A stretch of DNA of 64,000 nucleotides from G963668185 sp963668185 (lineage in GTDB: Bacteria; Chloroflexota; Dehalococcoidia; Lucifugimonadales; G963668185). The stretch is from positions 1,116,001 to 1,180,000 of the forward strand of contig OY764162.1 in NCBI GenBank assembly GCA_963668185.1, read 5' to 3'. Under the pieces are notes generated by a model. The model had not been told where the DNA came from and did not search any database. It saw only the letters and a program-made list of their open reading frames with translations. The translations under genes were made by a program, and so were the position numbers. Positions within the stretch are counted from its first letter, which is position 1; each line of letters begins with the position of its first letter. Below, piece by piece: positions 17,401-25,759 of the stretch.

Positions 17401-18564
17401 ATGGCCCAGCTAGACGGAGCCGAAGCCGTAGTCATAGGCGCAGGCGTCACCGGCCTCGCCGCCGCGTGGTTCCTCGCCCGCGAGGGCGTCGACACCGTCG
17501 TCGTCGAAAAGGGCGTCGTCGGCTACGAAGCGTCGAGCCGCAACGGCGGCATCTGCGCCTACCACCGCGGCCTGGAGGGCGGCGGCCCCATGGGCTACGA
17601 AGAGACCCGCCTCTGGCACACCCTCGAAGACGAGCTCGGCTACCCCTGCGAGTTCGTCCGCGGCACCGTCTCCGCCGCGCTGGACGACCAGGAGATGGAG
17701 GACATCGCCACCGCCTCCGCCCGCCACAACGGCCTCGGCTGGCGCACCGAGATCCTCGACGCGCAGACGGTCCGCGACTGGATGCCGATCATCAGCCCCG
17801 AAGTCCGCGGCGGCTGGTACGACCCCGACGCCGGCCACGCCAACCCCCAGCGCACCGTGCAGGCGTACGCCTGGGCCGTCGAAGACCACGGCGGCCGCAT
17901 CTACCAGCACACCAAGGCCACCGGCTTCAAGATCGAAGCCAACAAGGTCGTCGCCGTGGAGACCGCGCGCGGCGACATCGGCTGCGACGTCGTCGTGGAC
18001 GCCGCCGGCCCGCAGACCGGCATCCTCGCCGAGATGGCCGGCGGCTTCGTCCCCCTGTCGCCCGGCCGCGTGGAGATAATCGTCACCACGCCCGTAGAGC
18101 GCATGTGGGAGGGCGCCCTCATGGGCAACGGCCTGTACGGGCGCCAGACCGAGCGCGGCAACCTTGCTTACGGCGGCGGCAACCAGGAGTGGGTCGACGT
18201 CGACAACGAGACCCCCGAGCGCCTGAACACCCCGCTCATCCGCAACATCGGCAGGCGGCTCATGGAACTCTTCCCCGGCGCAGCCGGCATGGGCGTGCTC
18301 AGAAGCTGGTCCTGCGTCGTCGAGCAGTCCCCGGACATGTTCCCGATCATAGACTTCCTGCCCGATCCCTCCAACTTCATCGTCGCCACCGCCTCCGCCG
18401 ACGGCTTCGGCCTCTCGCCCGCCCACGGCAAAGCCATCGCCGAGTTGGCCCGCCACGGCGAAACCTCCCTCCCGGTCGAAAACTACCGCCTGAGCCGCTT
18501 CGCCGGCATAGGCCCCAACTGGCGCGAAGAATACGGCTGGTCCGCCCCACCCGAACGCGGCTAG
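17401..18564 (+). CDS. FAD-dependent oxidoreductase (DAO/sarcosine oxidase beta-like)
   Basis: A 387-residue flavoprotein. The N-terminal Rossmann motif VVIGAGVTGLAAAWFLAREG ends in an acidic residue (VVVEK) that binds FAD ribose. The R/N-rich SSRNGG motif and the late ATASADGFGLSPAHGKAIAE stretch are typical of the DAO family, which oxidises secondary or tertiary amines such as sarcosine and dimethylglycine to imines. The ATG follows AAGGAGGCCCACCC. Placement after the Rieske oxygenase suggests successive steps of demethylation, which is inference. Confidence 0.88.
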   Translation: MAQLDGAEAVVIGAGVTGLAAAWFLAREGVDTVVVEKGVVGYEASSRNGGICAYHRGLEGGGPMGYEETRLWHTLEDELGYPCEFVRGTVSAALDDQEMEDIATASARHNGLGWRTEILDAQTVRDWMPIISPEVRGGWYDPDAGHANPQRTVQAYAWAVEDHGGRIYQHTKATGFKIEANKVVAVETARGDIGCDVVVDAAGPQTGILAEMAGGFVPLSPGRVEIIVTTPVERMWEGALMGNGLYGRQTERGNLAYGGGNQEWVDVDNETPERLNTPLIRNIGRRLMELFPGAAGMGVLRSWSCVVEQSPDMFPIIDFLPDPSNFIVATASADGFGLSPAHGKAIAELARHGETSLPVENYRLSRFAGIGPNWREEYGWSAPPERG

Positions 18565-18576
18565 GGTGAGACAAGA

Positions 18577-19500
18577 ATGCTGCCATCCGAAAATCTGCCG
18601 GAACTGATAGAACGGCTGCGGACACGAATCCAGATCAGCCGTGGCGAACTCCAGAGCGGCGAGGCCGTCACGCGATACGCGCTTGTCGATCCGCTTCTGC
18701 GCGCGCTCGGATGGGACACATCCAATCCCGATATGGTGTGGCCTGAGTACGACTTTGGTGATGGCAGCAAGGCAGACTACGTCCTGCGCGTGGACGGCAA
18801 GCCGTACATGGTGGTTGAGGCAAAGAGCCTGGGAACCGACCTCGCAGACGCGATTGATCAGGCGGTGTCATACTGCGTGAAGGAGGGGATTGACTACTTC
18901 GCCGTGACTAATGGAGACCGCTGGGAAATCTACGAGACGCCCCAAGAGATAACCCAATCCCCGAAGCGTCTTGCCGAGTTCAGCTTGGTCCGAATGCCGC
19001 CTGATGAGGTGTGGATGAGTGCATCTCGATTGTCTCGTGAGTTTGCGAATGGTTACGTGCTGGGTAGCGGAGGGACACAGCCCCTGCTCTCTCAGGTTCC
19101 GTCTGAAGATGACGCCGACTGGCGCACGCTTACGGCGTGGTCTAGGGCCAAAGGGAAGCACGAGTCTTCGGAGATGAAGTTCCCGGATGGCAGTCGCGCC
19201 GAAGTTCATTCCAGGACCGACTTGGTTGTGAACACAGCGAAATGGCTGATAGATAACGACTTGCTGAACGATGATTTGCTGCCGATCGCTTCTAGGGGAT
19301 CAGCCCGCAGAGGCACAAGGATGTTCATCGTAGCAACTCAACCAGAGCACGAGTCGGGAAGTCCAATGGAAGAACCGTTAAAAGTGGGCAGGTACTATGT
19401 TGATGTAAAGGAATGTGTCCACGGGTCGGTGGGGAAGGCCAAGAAGCTTATGGAGCTTGCTAGCCAAGACTCTTCCGCTGTCAAGATAAGGTACCTATAG
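18577..19500 (+). CDS. HsdR N-terminal-type nuclease domain protein
   Basis: A 307-residue protein. The first 150 residues resemble the type I restriction HsdR_N nuclease: RYALVDPLLRALGWD, then DYVLRVDGKPYMVVEAKSLG, the D...ExK core, then YCVKEGIDYFAVTNGDRWEIYE. The C-terminal half is of unknown fold. No methylase or helicase subunit follows, so it is not a complete type I system. Such stand-alone proteins are common near defence genes, but the function is not established. It follows the FAD gene by 12 bases. A truncated MITE end lies just after its stop. Confidence 0.7.
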   Translation: MLPSENLPELIERLRTRIQISRGELQSGEAVTRYALVDPLLRALGWDTSNPDMVWPEYDFGDGSKADYVLRVDGKPYMVVEAKSLGTDLADAIDQAVSYCVKEGIDYFAVTNGDRWEIYETPQEITQSPKRLAEFSLVRMPPDEVWMSASRLSREFANGYVLGSGGTQPLLSQVPSEDDADWRTLTAWSRAKGKHESSEMKFPDGSRAEVHSRTDLVVNTAKWLIDNDLLNDDLLPIASRGSARRGTRMFIVATQPEHESGSPMEEPLKVGRYYVDVKECVHGSVGKAKKLMELASQDSSAVKIRYL

Positions 19501-19523
19501 GTAGCTGTTCGGGTTTCGTGAGA
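19501..19523 (+). mobile_element. degenerate MITE left-end fragment
   Basis: GTAGCTGTTCGGGTTTCGTGAGA matches the type 1 MITE left end (GTAACTGTTCAGATTTCGTGGGA) at 19 of 23 positions, starting directly after the preceding stop codon. No right end follows, so it is a decayed or truncated copy. Confidence 0.55.
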
Positions 19524-19548
19524 GACCATTTACTCCTCTGTACACATA

Positions 19549-21150
19549 ATGCGGTCTTTTCGCCGTCTCGTTAGACTGGTTGAGGGAGACAGCGTACTAG
19601 CTCAAATTGAGCTCCTCTTGCGAGTCGGCTGGGCAGCCGCATTCCTTATCGTTCTTGTCCTGGCACTGGACTCGCTGATAGTCGCGCACGGCAAAGACCT
19701 GAGCGTCTACATCTACATAGCGCAAGGCGTTGCCGATGGCGACATTCCTTACCTTGACCGTTGGGACAACAAAGGCCCACTGACGTATTTGCTGACCTTC
19801 GCGGGAACGGTAATGGGCGGCGCTTATGGGATCTGGCTGCTGGGAGCAGCGTTCCTGCTAAGCTCGACGTGGTTCGCCTTCAAGGTCACGCGTGAAGCGT
19901 ACGGAACTACCGCAGCCTTGCTGGCGACCACATTGTTCCTGTTCTGTTTTCGCAGAGTTGCGGATGGGGGAGGCTTGACCGAGCACTACGCCATTCTCTT
20001 TCAACTTATGGCCCTCTTTCTATTTGTACAGCTTAGGAATGGCAACGCGAAACGTGATGCCTACTTCTGCCTAGTGATCGGCGCACTTGGCGCAGCCGCG
20101 TTCCTGCTCAGGCCAAATCTCGTCGGAGTTTGGTTGGCAATTGGGCTGTACTGGCTTGTGCAGCTCTGGATCTTTCGACACCGTGACATTCTGAAACGAA
20201 TGTTATGGTCTATCGCCGGCGGGTTAGTCACCCTTACGATCGTTGCTATGGCATTCGCAGCCCTTGGTGCTCTAGGCGCGTTGTGGGATGCGGTAATCGT
20301 TTACAACTTCACGTACTCGGACGCTTCATTCATCAACAGGTTGGGTGTGTTGCGTAACCTTCGCGGCGCACTGATATTGGTCTCATTGCCGCTTATGGCC
20401 GGATGGGGTATTGGCATCTGGTACTATCTGTCTGGCAGGGCAAGAGGAACGAGATTTGAAGACATACTGCCGCTGTGCTTGGTACTGTTGCCCATCGAGA
20501 CGCTACTGCTGACGACTTCGGGCTATGGGTTCAATCACTACTTCGTCGCCCTGCTTCCAGCCGCTGCCTTGACTCTTGCCTTTCTGGCGAAGTTCGTCTT
20601 GAGCCGCAGCGCCACCGCTCCGCTGCTGCTGGCCACGGTCCTGCTTATTCCTGTCGTGTACTACAACCTGCCGGACTACAGGACGCCATACCGCAACTTT
20701 ACTGGGATAGTCGACAAATACGTGCATGCTGGCGAGATCGCTACCGACAGATACACGAACGTTGCTGAGCATATCCGGCAAACCACCGAGCCCGACGCTC
20801 TGATATTGGTGTGGGGAAATCAGCCCCAGATATACTTGCAGTCCGACCGAGACGCGCCGACTCGTTTCTTCACGCAGTTCCCATTGATCAACCGGGGATA
20901 TGCAGGCCAGGCCATTCGAGACGAGTTCACGTCCGGCATCATCAAAGTGAAGCCGGCAATGATCGTCGAAACGGGAGATGGCAGACTTCCCCCGCTGGAT
21001 GGAGCGAAACGCCGCGAATGGGTCCCGAAAGGTCGGAGGTATTTGGAACCGGATGTATACCAACGGTTCTTCGATTTTATTGACGCCGAGTACGAAGCCT
21101 TTGAGGAAGTAGACGGATTCATGATCTACAGACTTAAGGCTCCGATCTGA
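19549..21150 (+). CDS. multi-pass membrane glycosyltransferase-like protein (GT39/ArnT type)
   Basis: A 533-residue protein with about ten hydrophobic segments (for example residues 26-46, 85-112, 170-210, 220-250). The first extracytoplasmic loop contains DGDIPYLDRWDNKGPL, similar to the acidic catalytic loop of GT-C enzymes of the PMT/ArnT/DUF2079 kind. The C-terminal soluble domain holds PDALILVWGNQPQIYLQSDRD, common in bacterial membrane mannosyl/arabinosyl-type transferases. It likely uses a polyprenyl-phosphate sugar donor at the outer face. Substrate unknown. GC content is lower than in flanking genes. Confidence 0.7.
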   Translation: MRSFRRLVRLVEGDSVLAQIELLLRVGWAAAFLIVLVLALDSLIVAHGKDLSVYIYIAQGVADGDIPYLDRWDNKGPLTYLLTFAGTVMGGAYGIWLLGAAFLLSSTWFAFKVTREAYGTTAALLATTLFLFCFRRVADGGGLTEHYAILFQLMALFLFVQLRNGNAKRDAYFCLVIGALGAAAFLLRPNLVGVWLAIGLYWLVQLWIFRHRDILKRMLWSIAGGLVTLTIVAMAFAALGALGALWDAVIVYNFTYSDASFINRLGVLRNLRGALILVSLPLMAGWGIGIWYYLSGRARGTRFEDILPLCLVLLPIETLLLTTSGYGFNHYFVALLPAAALTLAFLAKFVLSRSATAPLLLATVLLIPVVYYNLPDYRTPYRNFTGIVDKYVHAGEIATDRYTNVAEHIRQTTEPDALILVWGNQPQIYLQSDRDAPTRFFTQFPLINRGYAGQAIRDEFTSGIIKVKPAMIVETGDGRLPPLDGAKRREWVPKGRRYLEPDVYQRFFDFIDAEYEAFEEVDGFMIYRLKAPI

Positions 21151-21931
21151 AGTGCACCCTCCGCCGCGCAAACAGCAGCCCCGACCACGTAGCGTCGATA
21201 GCGCAGATCTTGTAGTCCACCAGGCCCGCCGCCAGTCCCACCTCCCGCACCACAGGCTCGCTAACGTCCGTAACCACGCCCGACGCCTTCTTCGGCCACG
21301 CCAGCCAGAGCCGCGCTCCCTCCGGCATGGCGTCCTTCATCTCCCGCACGCCCGCCTCCAGGCGCGCCCGGTCCCTGTTGAACAGGACGATGACGTCCGG
21401 CCTGCCGTCGATGCCCCGCCGCAGTTCCGCGCCCTCCGGCAGCGCGCCCAGCGTCCCCTCGAAGTCCGGCGGCGCGTCGATCAGCGCGACCGTCGCGCCC
21501 GCCTTGATGCCCAGCTTCCTGGGCAGAGGCGTGCCCGAATACCCCGCCAGCGTGGACGTCGGCACAACCGGGTCGTCCGGCGGGTTAGCGATCGCGTCCT
21601 CGATTACCTCGCGCGCGTCATCCCACGCCCCGTAAGCAGCGTCCGGCAGCGACTCTCGCGTCCGTTCGACCTTGTCCCGCGCTCCGCCCAGGAACACGAT
21701 CGGCACACGCCGCGTCGCCTTGCGCTCCCGCAGATAGAGCGCCACGTCCCGGCCATGCGAAGGCAGCCGCGTCAGGTCGATAACGAACGCATCCGGCGGG
21801 TCCTTCGCGAAGTCCCGCAGCGCCCCCGGATCGACAGCCTCGTACGCCACGTCATACCCCGCCTCCGCAAGCTCCTCGATCCGGGGCCCCGCCTCCTCAG
21901 CCTTCCAGTGAATCAGCCGCACACGATGCAT
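21134..21931 (-). CDS. REC-like domain fused to a DUF3052-type domain
   Basis: A 265-residue protein. Residues 1-120 resemble a receiver domain: YDVAYEAVDPGALRD...PPDAFVIDLTRLPSHGRDVALYLRE, with VIDL at the phosphoacceptor position and RVPIVFLGG at the next strand. Residues 125-265 match DUF3052-like proteins: AGYSGTPLPRKLGIKAGATVALIDAPPDFEGTLG and MPEGARLWLAWPKKASGVVTDV. The combined protein is not one I know. It overlaps the convergent membrane protein by 17 bases. Function unknown. Confidence 0.6.
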   Translation of the reverse strand: MHRVRLIHWKAEEAGPRIEELAEAGYDVAYEAVDPGALRDFAKDPPDAFVIDLTRLPSHGRDVALYLRERKATRRVPIVFLGGARDKVERTRESLPDAAYGAWDDAREVIEDAIANPPDDPVVPTSTLAGYSGTPLPRKLGIKAGATVALIDAPPDFEGTLGALPEGAELRRGIDGRPDVIVLFNRDRARLEAGVREMKDAMPEGARLWLAWPKKASGVVTDVSEPVVREVGLAAGLVDYKICAIDATWSGLLFARRRVHFRSEP

Positions 21932-21953
21932 GCCCCCATTCTACGCAAGATGC

Positions 21954-21982
21954 CGTCATTCCCGCGCAGGCCGGAATCCATC
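21954..21982. repeat. single copy of the GTCATTCCCGCGCAGGCCGG palindrome (family B)
   Basis: It has the same sequence as the units at 17095-17300, including the ATCCATCCGC tail, and lies upstream of the minus-strand DUF3052-type gene. Confidence 0.85.
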
Positions 21983-22181
21983 CGCCCCAACGCCATCCGT
22001 AGTGAACCTACCGAACCATGAGCCAACCCCCGCACACTGTCGTTCCGAGTCCCCCGAGGAACCTACAGCCTCACGCCCTCCACAACCGCCCGTCCGCTCC
22101 CCCTCTCGCCACTAACCACTATTCACTATCCACTCCCCTCCCCCCTTGACACGCCAGTACGCGCCCGCTATCATAGAACCT

Positions 22182-23411
22182 ATGAATGCCGAAGAGCACA
22201 CCATATCACCCATACAACGCATCGTCCGAGAAGAAACCCAGGACGGCAGACTCATCGTCCGTTTCCTAGTCGCAGCCATGCAGGACCAGATCCGCGGCGC
22301 CAAGCCCTACCACAGGCTAGACGCCGCCCGCCAGCTCATCAAACTCGGCTTCGAAGAAGCCCTCCAACCCCTTCCCCAGTCTGCTGGGGAAGGCCGGGAT
22401 GGGGTTCCGCCTTCCGCAGCCCAACGCGCTCTCAAACCCCTTCCCCAGTCTGCTGGGGAAGGCCGGGATGGGGTTCTGCCCGCCGAAGCGTCCCAGCCAG
22501 ACACCCTCGACACCACCGGCCTAAACCCCGACCTCGCACGCTTCATACGAGCCGAGACCGACGGAGGACGACAAGCCATACGATTCCTCATAGACGTCAT
22601 GCTAGGCTACATGCCCGGCTTCGGACCCCACCACCGCATAGACGCCGCCAAAGAACTCCTACGCCGTGGCTTCGACGACGCACCCGGCCCCCTCTACAAC
22701 CCGTTCGTGGTGAGCCTGTCGAACCACAACGCGCAGGGAACCCCTTCCACAGACGCCAACGGCGCCTCCCTCAAACCCCTTCCCCAGTCTGCTGGCGCCT
22801 CCCTCAAACCCCTTCCCCAGTCTGCTGGGGAAGGCCGGGATGGGGCTCCCGACACCAACGGCGCCTCCCTCTCACCCCTTCCCCAGTCTGCTGGGGAAGG
22901 CCGGGATGGGGTTCCCGACATCCTCGCCGGCTACGAACCCCCGTACTCCAACACATACGGCCACAGCCAAGACACCGGCGTCAACACGCGAGCCGTCTTC
23001 AAAGCCGCAGACGCCCTGATGGACGCCGTCGGCAGGCGCCCGACGCCCCCGAACCCCAGCGTTGTTTACCCCAGCAAACGCGGCAGCATCATCATACACA
23101 ACGGAAAGGAGCACTACTTCAGCGAACACGCCCGCTCGTCCGTCGAAAAGGCCATCGCCGCCGAAGAAATCATGGACGCGGTCAAGCGCATCCGCGAGTC
23201 ATGCCGCGGCCCCATCCGCCTCGCATGTCCCCACGGCAAAGCATCCTGCGACTGCGAATCCAACCCCTGGGCCGAACACCCCGACAACGAACCCAACCCC
23301 GCCGATGACGAGTCCGCCCCCTCTGACCTCTTCCCCAGTCTGCTGGGGAAGAATGAGATGGGGCCCTCCGCCGATGGCCCCTCCGTCATCCCGGCAGAGA
23401 ACCCGCCCTGA
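22182..23411 (+). CDS. unknown protein with a duplicated helical domain, repeatedly invaded in frame by palindromic repeats
   Basis: About 409 residues from ATG 22182 (MNAEEHTISPIQ). Two related domains can be aligned: IVREETQDGRLIVRFLVAAMQ...YHRLDAARQLIKLGFEE and FIRAETDGGRQAIRFLIDVML...HHRIDAAKELLRRGFDD. Between and after them lie peptide insertions LPQSAGEGRDG, each encoded by palindromic repeat A at 22371, 22440, 22779 (truncated), 22812, 22878 and 23330. A second repeat (GTGGTGAGCCTGTCGAACCAC) is read as VVSLSNH. The following terminase and portal genes suggest a phage packaging origin, perhaps small-terminase-like. A promoter-like CTATCAT lies just upstream. Confidence 0.6.
   Translation: MNAEEHTISPIQRIVREETQDGRLIVRFLVAAMQDQIRGAKPYHRLDAARQLIKLGFEEALQPLPQSAGEGRDGVPPSAAQRALKPLPQSAGEGRDGVLPAEASQPDTLDTTGLNPDLARFIRAETDGGRQAIRFLIDVMLGYMPGFGPHHRIDAAKELLRRGFDDAPGPLYNPFVVSLSNHNAQGTPSTDANGASLKPLPQSAGASLKPLPQSAGEGRDGAPDTNGASLSPLPQSAGEGRDGVPDILAGYEPPYSNTYGHSQDTGVNTRAVFKAADALMDAVGRRPTPPNPSVVYPSKRGSIIIHNGKEHYFSEHARSSVEKAIAAEEIMDAVKRIRESCRGPIRLACPHGKASCDCESNPWAEHPDNEPNPADDESAPSDLFPSLLGKNEMGPSADGPSVIPAENPP
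22371..22915. repeat. cluster of family A palindromic repeats inside a coding sequence
   Basis: Copies are at 22371-22406, 22440-22475, 22779-22796 (cut after TGCTGG), 22812-22846 and 22878-22912. All copies are read in the same frame and end in GGCCGGGATGGGG. Spacer segments such as GGCGCCTCCCTC are also repeated, which points to local duplication after insertion. A further copy with the AATGAGATGGGG tail is at 23330-23364. Confidence 0.92.
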
Positions 23412-23413
23412 AC

Positions 23414-23675
23414 GTAGGGGTGGGTTTCAAACCCACCCTCTCCGCGCGGAAACAACGGCGAACGTGGACGCCCCGCCCCTTCGCTCCGTTCGCCCTGAGC
23501 CTGTCGAAGGGCCGCGCCCTGGCCAAACGCGCGTCTCGCCGGGGGCGGGGCCTGGCAACGTACAGCAGGTGTAGGGGCGCTTCGCGAAGCGCCCGCCCCT
23601 TCGCTCCGTTCGCCCTGAGCCCGTCGAAGGGCCGCGCCCCGGCCAAACGCGCGTCCCGCCGGGGGTGGGGCCTGG
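23414..23675. repeat. repeat-rich spacer: 26-bp palindrome and an 83-bp direct duplication
   Basis: At 23414-23439 there is a palindrome GTAGGGGTGGGTTTCAAACC with its mirror (family C). Copies at 23473-23555 and 23593-23675 are a direct repeat at exactly 120 bases distance, containing CGCCCTGAGCCTGTCGAAGG. Between them is the hairpin GGGCGCTTCGCGAAGCGCCC. I see no gene here. Confidence 0.85.
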
Positions 23676-23724
23676 CCGGAATCCAGCAGCGCACCCGCCC
23701 GCAGATCATTTCAAGGAGGAGGCT

Positions 23725-24006
23725 GTGATCTTGTTTACCGACTGCCCCCGGTGCGGGGGAGACATAGACGCATCAACACCGGAAGACGTCCACTGCGTCC
23801 AGTGCGGAGACCGCCCCCAGGTGTCATACCCGGGGCCGGTCATTCTCGGCGCGGGCGCAGGTCCGCCGCATCGCGTCGCCGCGTCCGGCCCCGCCGGCCT
23901 GTGCCCGCGCTGCGGAACCGGCGAGTCGATGGCGCTCCAGAAAGTCCGCCCGGACTACAACACCTGCTACAGGTGTCGCAGGTGCAGCCATGTGTACAGC
24001 CCGTAG
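23725..24006 (+). CDS. small double zinc-ribbon protein
   Basis: A 93-residue protein. I choose GTG 23725 because AAGGAGGAGG lies seven bases upstream. It has four CxxC knuckles: CPRC and CVQC in the first half, CPRC and CRRC in the second, each pair forming a zinc ribbon. The middle is proline/alanine rich. This resembles small zinc-finger proteins in phage and mobile regions. It may bind nucleic acid or another protein. The stop codon lies in the start of a family C palindrome. Confidence 0.65.
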   Translation: MILFTDCPRCGGDIDASTPEDVHCVQCGDRPQVSYPGPVILGAGAGPPHRVAASGPAGLCPRCGTGESMALQKVRPDYNTCYRCRRCSHVYSP

Positions 24007-24164
24007 GGTCGGGTTTCAAACCCGACCTTCGCACAACCGTCATTCCGGCGAAGGCCGGAATCCAGAAGCAGGTCGTAGGGTCGGGTTTCAAACCCGACCG
24101 GATCGCTGGCAGACGCCGGCGCTAATCCAGGATCAGGTCGTAGGGTCGGGTTTCAAACCCGACC
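24003..24164. repeat. three GTAGGGTCGGGTTTCAAACC-type palindromes (family C) and one family B unit
   Basis: Family C copies lie at 24003-24027, 24075-24099 and 24140-24164; two are preceded by CAGGTC. A family B palindrome (GTCATTCCGGCGAAGGCCGG) is at 24040-24066. They fill the whole gap between the zinc-ribbon and terminase genes. Confidence 0.9.
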
Positions 24165-24206
24165 TCAGAATGTTGTGGACGCAAATCGTGGGGAGGGGAT
24201 GTGGAG

Positions 24207-25526
24207 ATGGGAAGCGAACTCGATGCTTACAAAGACGACCCGAAAGGATTCTTCAAGAATGTGCTCAATGCGAACCCGCACGAGAAACAGGAAGAGATAC
24301 TGCAAGCCGTGTCGCGCCGCCGCCGCGTGTCCGTCGTCGGCTGCAACTCGTCCGGCAAAGACTGGGCCGCCGGCCGCATAGTCCTCTGGTGGATGCACAC
24401 TCGCAGTCCGTCGAAAGCCGTCGTCACCGGCCCCACCACACGCCAGGTCAACGACATCGTCTGGAGCGAACTCAGACACGCCTATCAGGACGCCGCCGAG
24501 GGCATGCTGGACGGCAGGCTGTTCCGCAGCTCCCGCTACGAGGTCGATGGCCGCGGCTTTGCCATCGGCTTCGCCTCCAACTCCCCGTACAACCTCCAGG
24601 GCTTCCACTCCCCCAACCTGCTCGTCGTAGTCACCGAAGCCCACGCCGTTAACCACGACGATATGAACGCCCTCCTCCGCCTGAACCCGTCCCTGCTCCT
24701 CCTCACCGGCAACGCGTTCACCGTCGATGGCGCCTTCTTCGACTCCCACCACGGCCAGAGCCACAGGTACGGCACGGTGCGCATCGCCGCCCACGATACG
24801 CCTAACGTGAAACACGGCTGGATCAAAGTGCCCGGCCTCATCACCGAGGAGGACGTGCAGGAACGCAAGGAAGACTGGGGCGAAGACAGCCAGTTGTACA
24901 GGGGCGCCATCCTTGCCGAGTTCCCGGACAGCCTGGAAAACACCTTCGTCTCCGCCAAAGACGTGCGAGCGGCCGTCACGCGCTCGCTCGACCCCCATGG
25001 CCCGGTGATCGTCGCCTGCGATGTCGCGCGTCAAGGCCCCAGCAAGACCGTCGTGATCAGCAGGCAGGGGCCGGTAGTGCGCGTCGTTCACAAGGGCCAG
25101 GACCAGAGCATAACGACGACCGCCAAATACCTGAAAGACTACGCCGACTGCCATCAGGTCGACTTCCTGGTCGTGGACGACGTGGGCGTAGGAGGCGGAG
25201 TAATCGACATCCTGCGCGATTCCGGCTGTCGCGCCAAGCTGGTCCCATTCGGCGCAGGCGAGAAGCCCGAGGACAGGCGTTACTTCACAAACAAAATTAC
25301 CGAGTGCTTGAATCGAATGGCGCGACGGTACGAGGCCGGAGACATGGACACCGAAGGCGACGATCGGCTTATCGCGCAGGTCATCGCCAGGAAGTACAAG
25401 ATAATGGAAGACGGGCGGCGGAAAGCCGAAAGCAAGGAGAAGGGCGCCGCGTCTCCCGACGAGGCGGACGCCCTCGCCATGACCTTCGCGGTGAAGCAGG
25501 AAGAAAGGATGAAGATATGGGTATGA
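24207..25526 (+). CDS. phage terminase large subunit
   Basis: About 439 residues. The N-terminal packaging ATPase has a Walker-A-like VVGCNSSGKDWAAGR near residue 48 and a Walker-B-like LLVVVTEAHA near residue 138. The C-terminal RNase H-like nuclease begins VIVACDVARQGPSKTVV (first acidic residue), with VDFLVVDDVGVGGG and DEADALAM as later metal ligands. It would cut and pump phage DNA into proheads. ATG 24207 is favoured by spacing from GGGAGGGG; GTG 24201 is an alternative. The gene appears intact although its neighbourhood is decayed. Confidence 0.88.
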   Translation: MGSELDAYKDDPKGFFKNVLNANPHEKQEEILQAVSRRRRVSVVGCNSSGKDWAAGRIVLWWMHTRSPSKAVVTGPTTRQVNDIVWSELRHAYQDAAEGMLDGRLFRSSRYEVDGRGFAIGFASNSPYNLQGFHSPNLLVVVTEAHAVNHDDMNALLRLNPSLLLLTGNAFTVDGAFFDSHHGQSHRYGTVRIAAHDTPNVKHGWIKVPGLITEEDVQERKEDWGEDSQLYRGAILAEFPDSLENTFVSAKDVRAAVTRSLDPHGPVIVACDVARQGPSKTVVISRQGPVVRVVHKGQDQSITTTAKYLKDYADCHQVDFLVVDDVGVGGGVIDILRDSGCRAKLVPFGAGEKPEDRRYFTNKITECLNRMARRYEAGDMDTEGDDRLIAQVIARKYKIMEDGRRKAESKEKGAASPDEADALAMTFAVKQEERMKIWV

Positions 25527-25547
25527 CCACGTGGAGCAAGGCCTTCT

Positions 25548-25660
25548 GTAACTGTTCAGATTTCGTGGGACAGTGCCTCACTATGCCGTCATACCGGCGA
25601 AGGCCGGTATCCAGAGGTGGGGGCAGGTGGGGTTTCCGCTCCCCAACTCTGAACACTTAC
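25548..25660. mobile_element. MITE copy 5 (113 bp, type 1 core) with perfect 8-bp target duplication
   Basis: GGCCTTCT is present at 25540-25547 and 25661-25668. The copy lies between the terminase and portal genes and has one base fewer than copies 1, 2 and 4 (ACAGTGCC). A CTCTCCCTTGAGGGAGAG palindrome follows at about 25679-25697. Confidence 0.93.
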
Positions 25661-25759
25661 GGCCTTCTATGTAGTCCTCTCTCCCTTGAGGGAGAGAGTT
25701 AGAGTGAGGATGAAAGAGGTAGGTCATACAAAGGTCGCGCCTAAGTAGGAGGTGACGTC

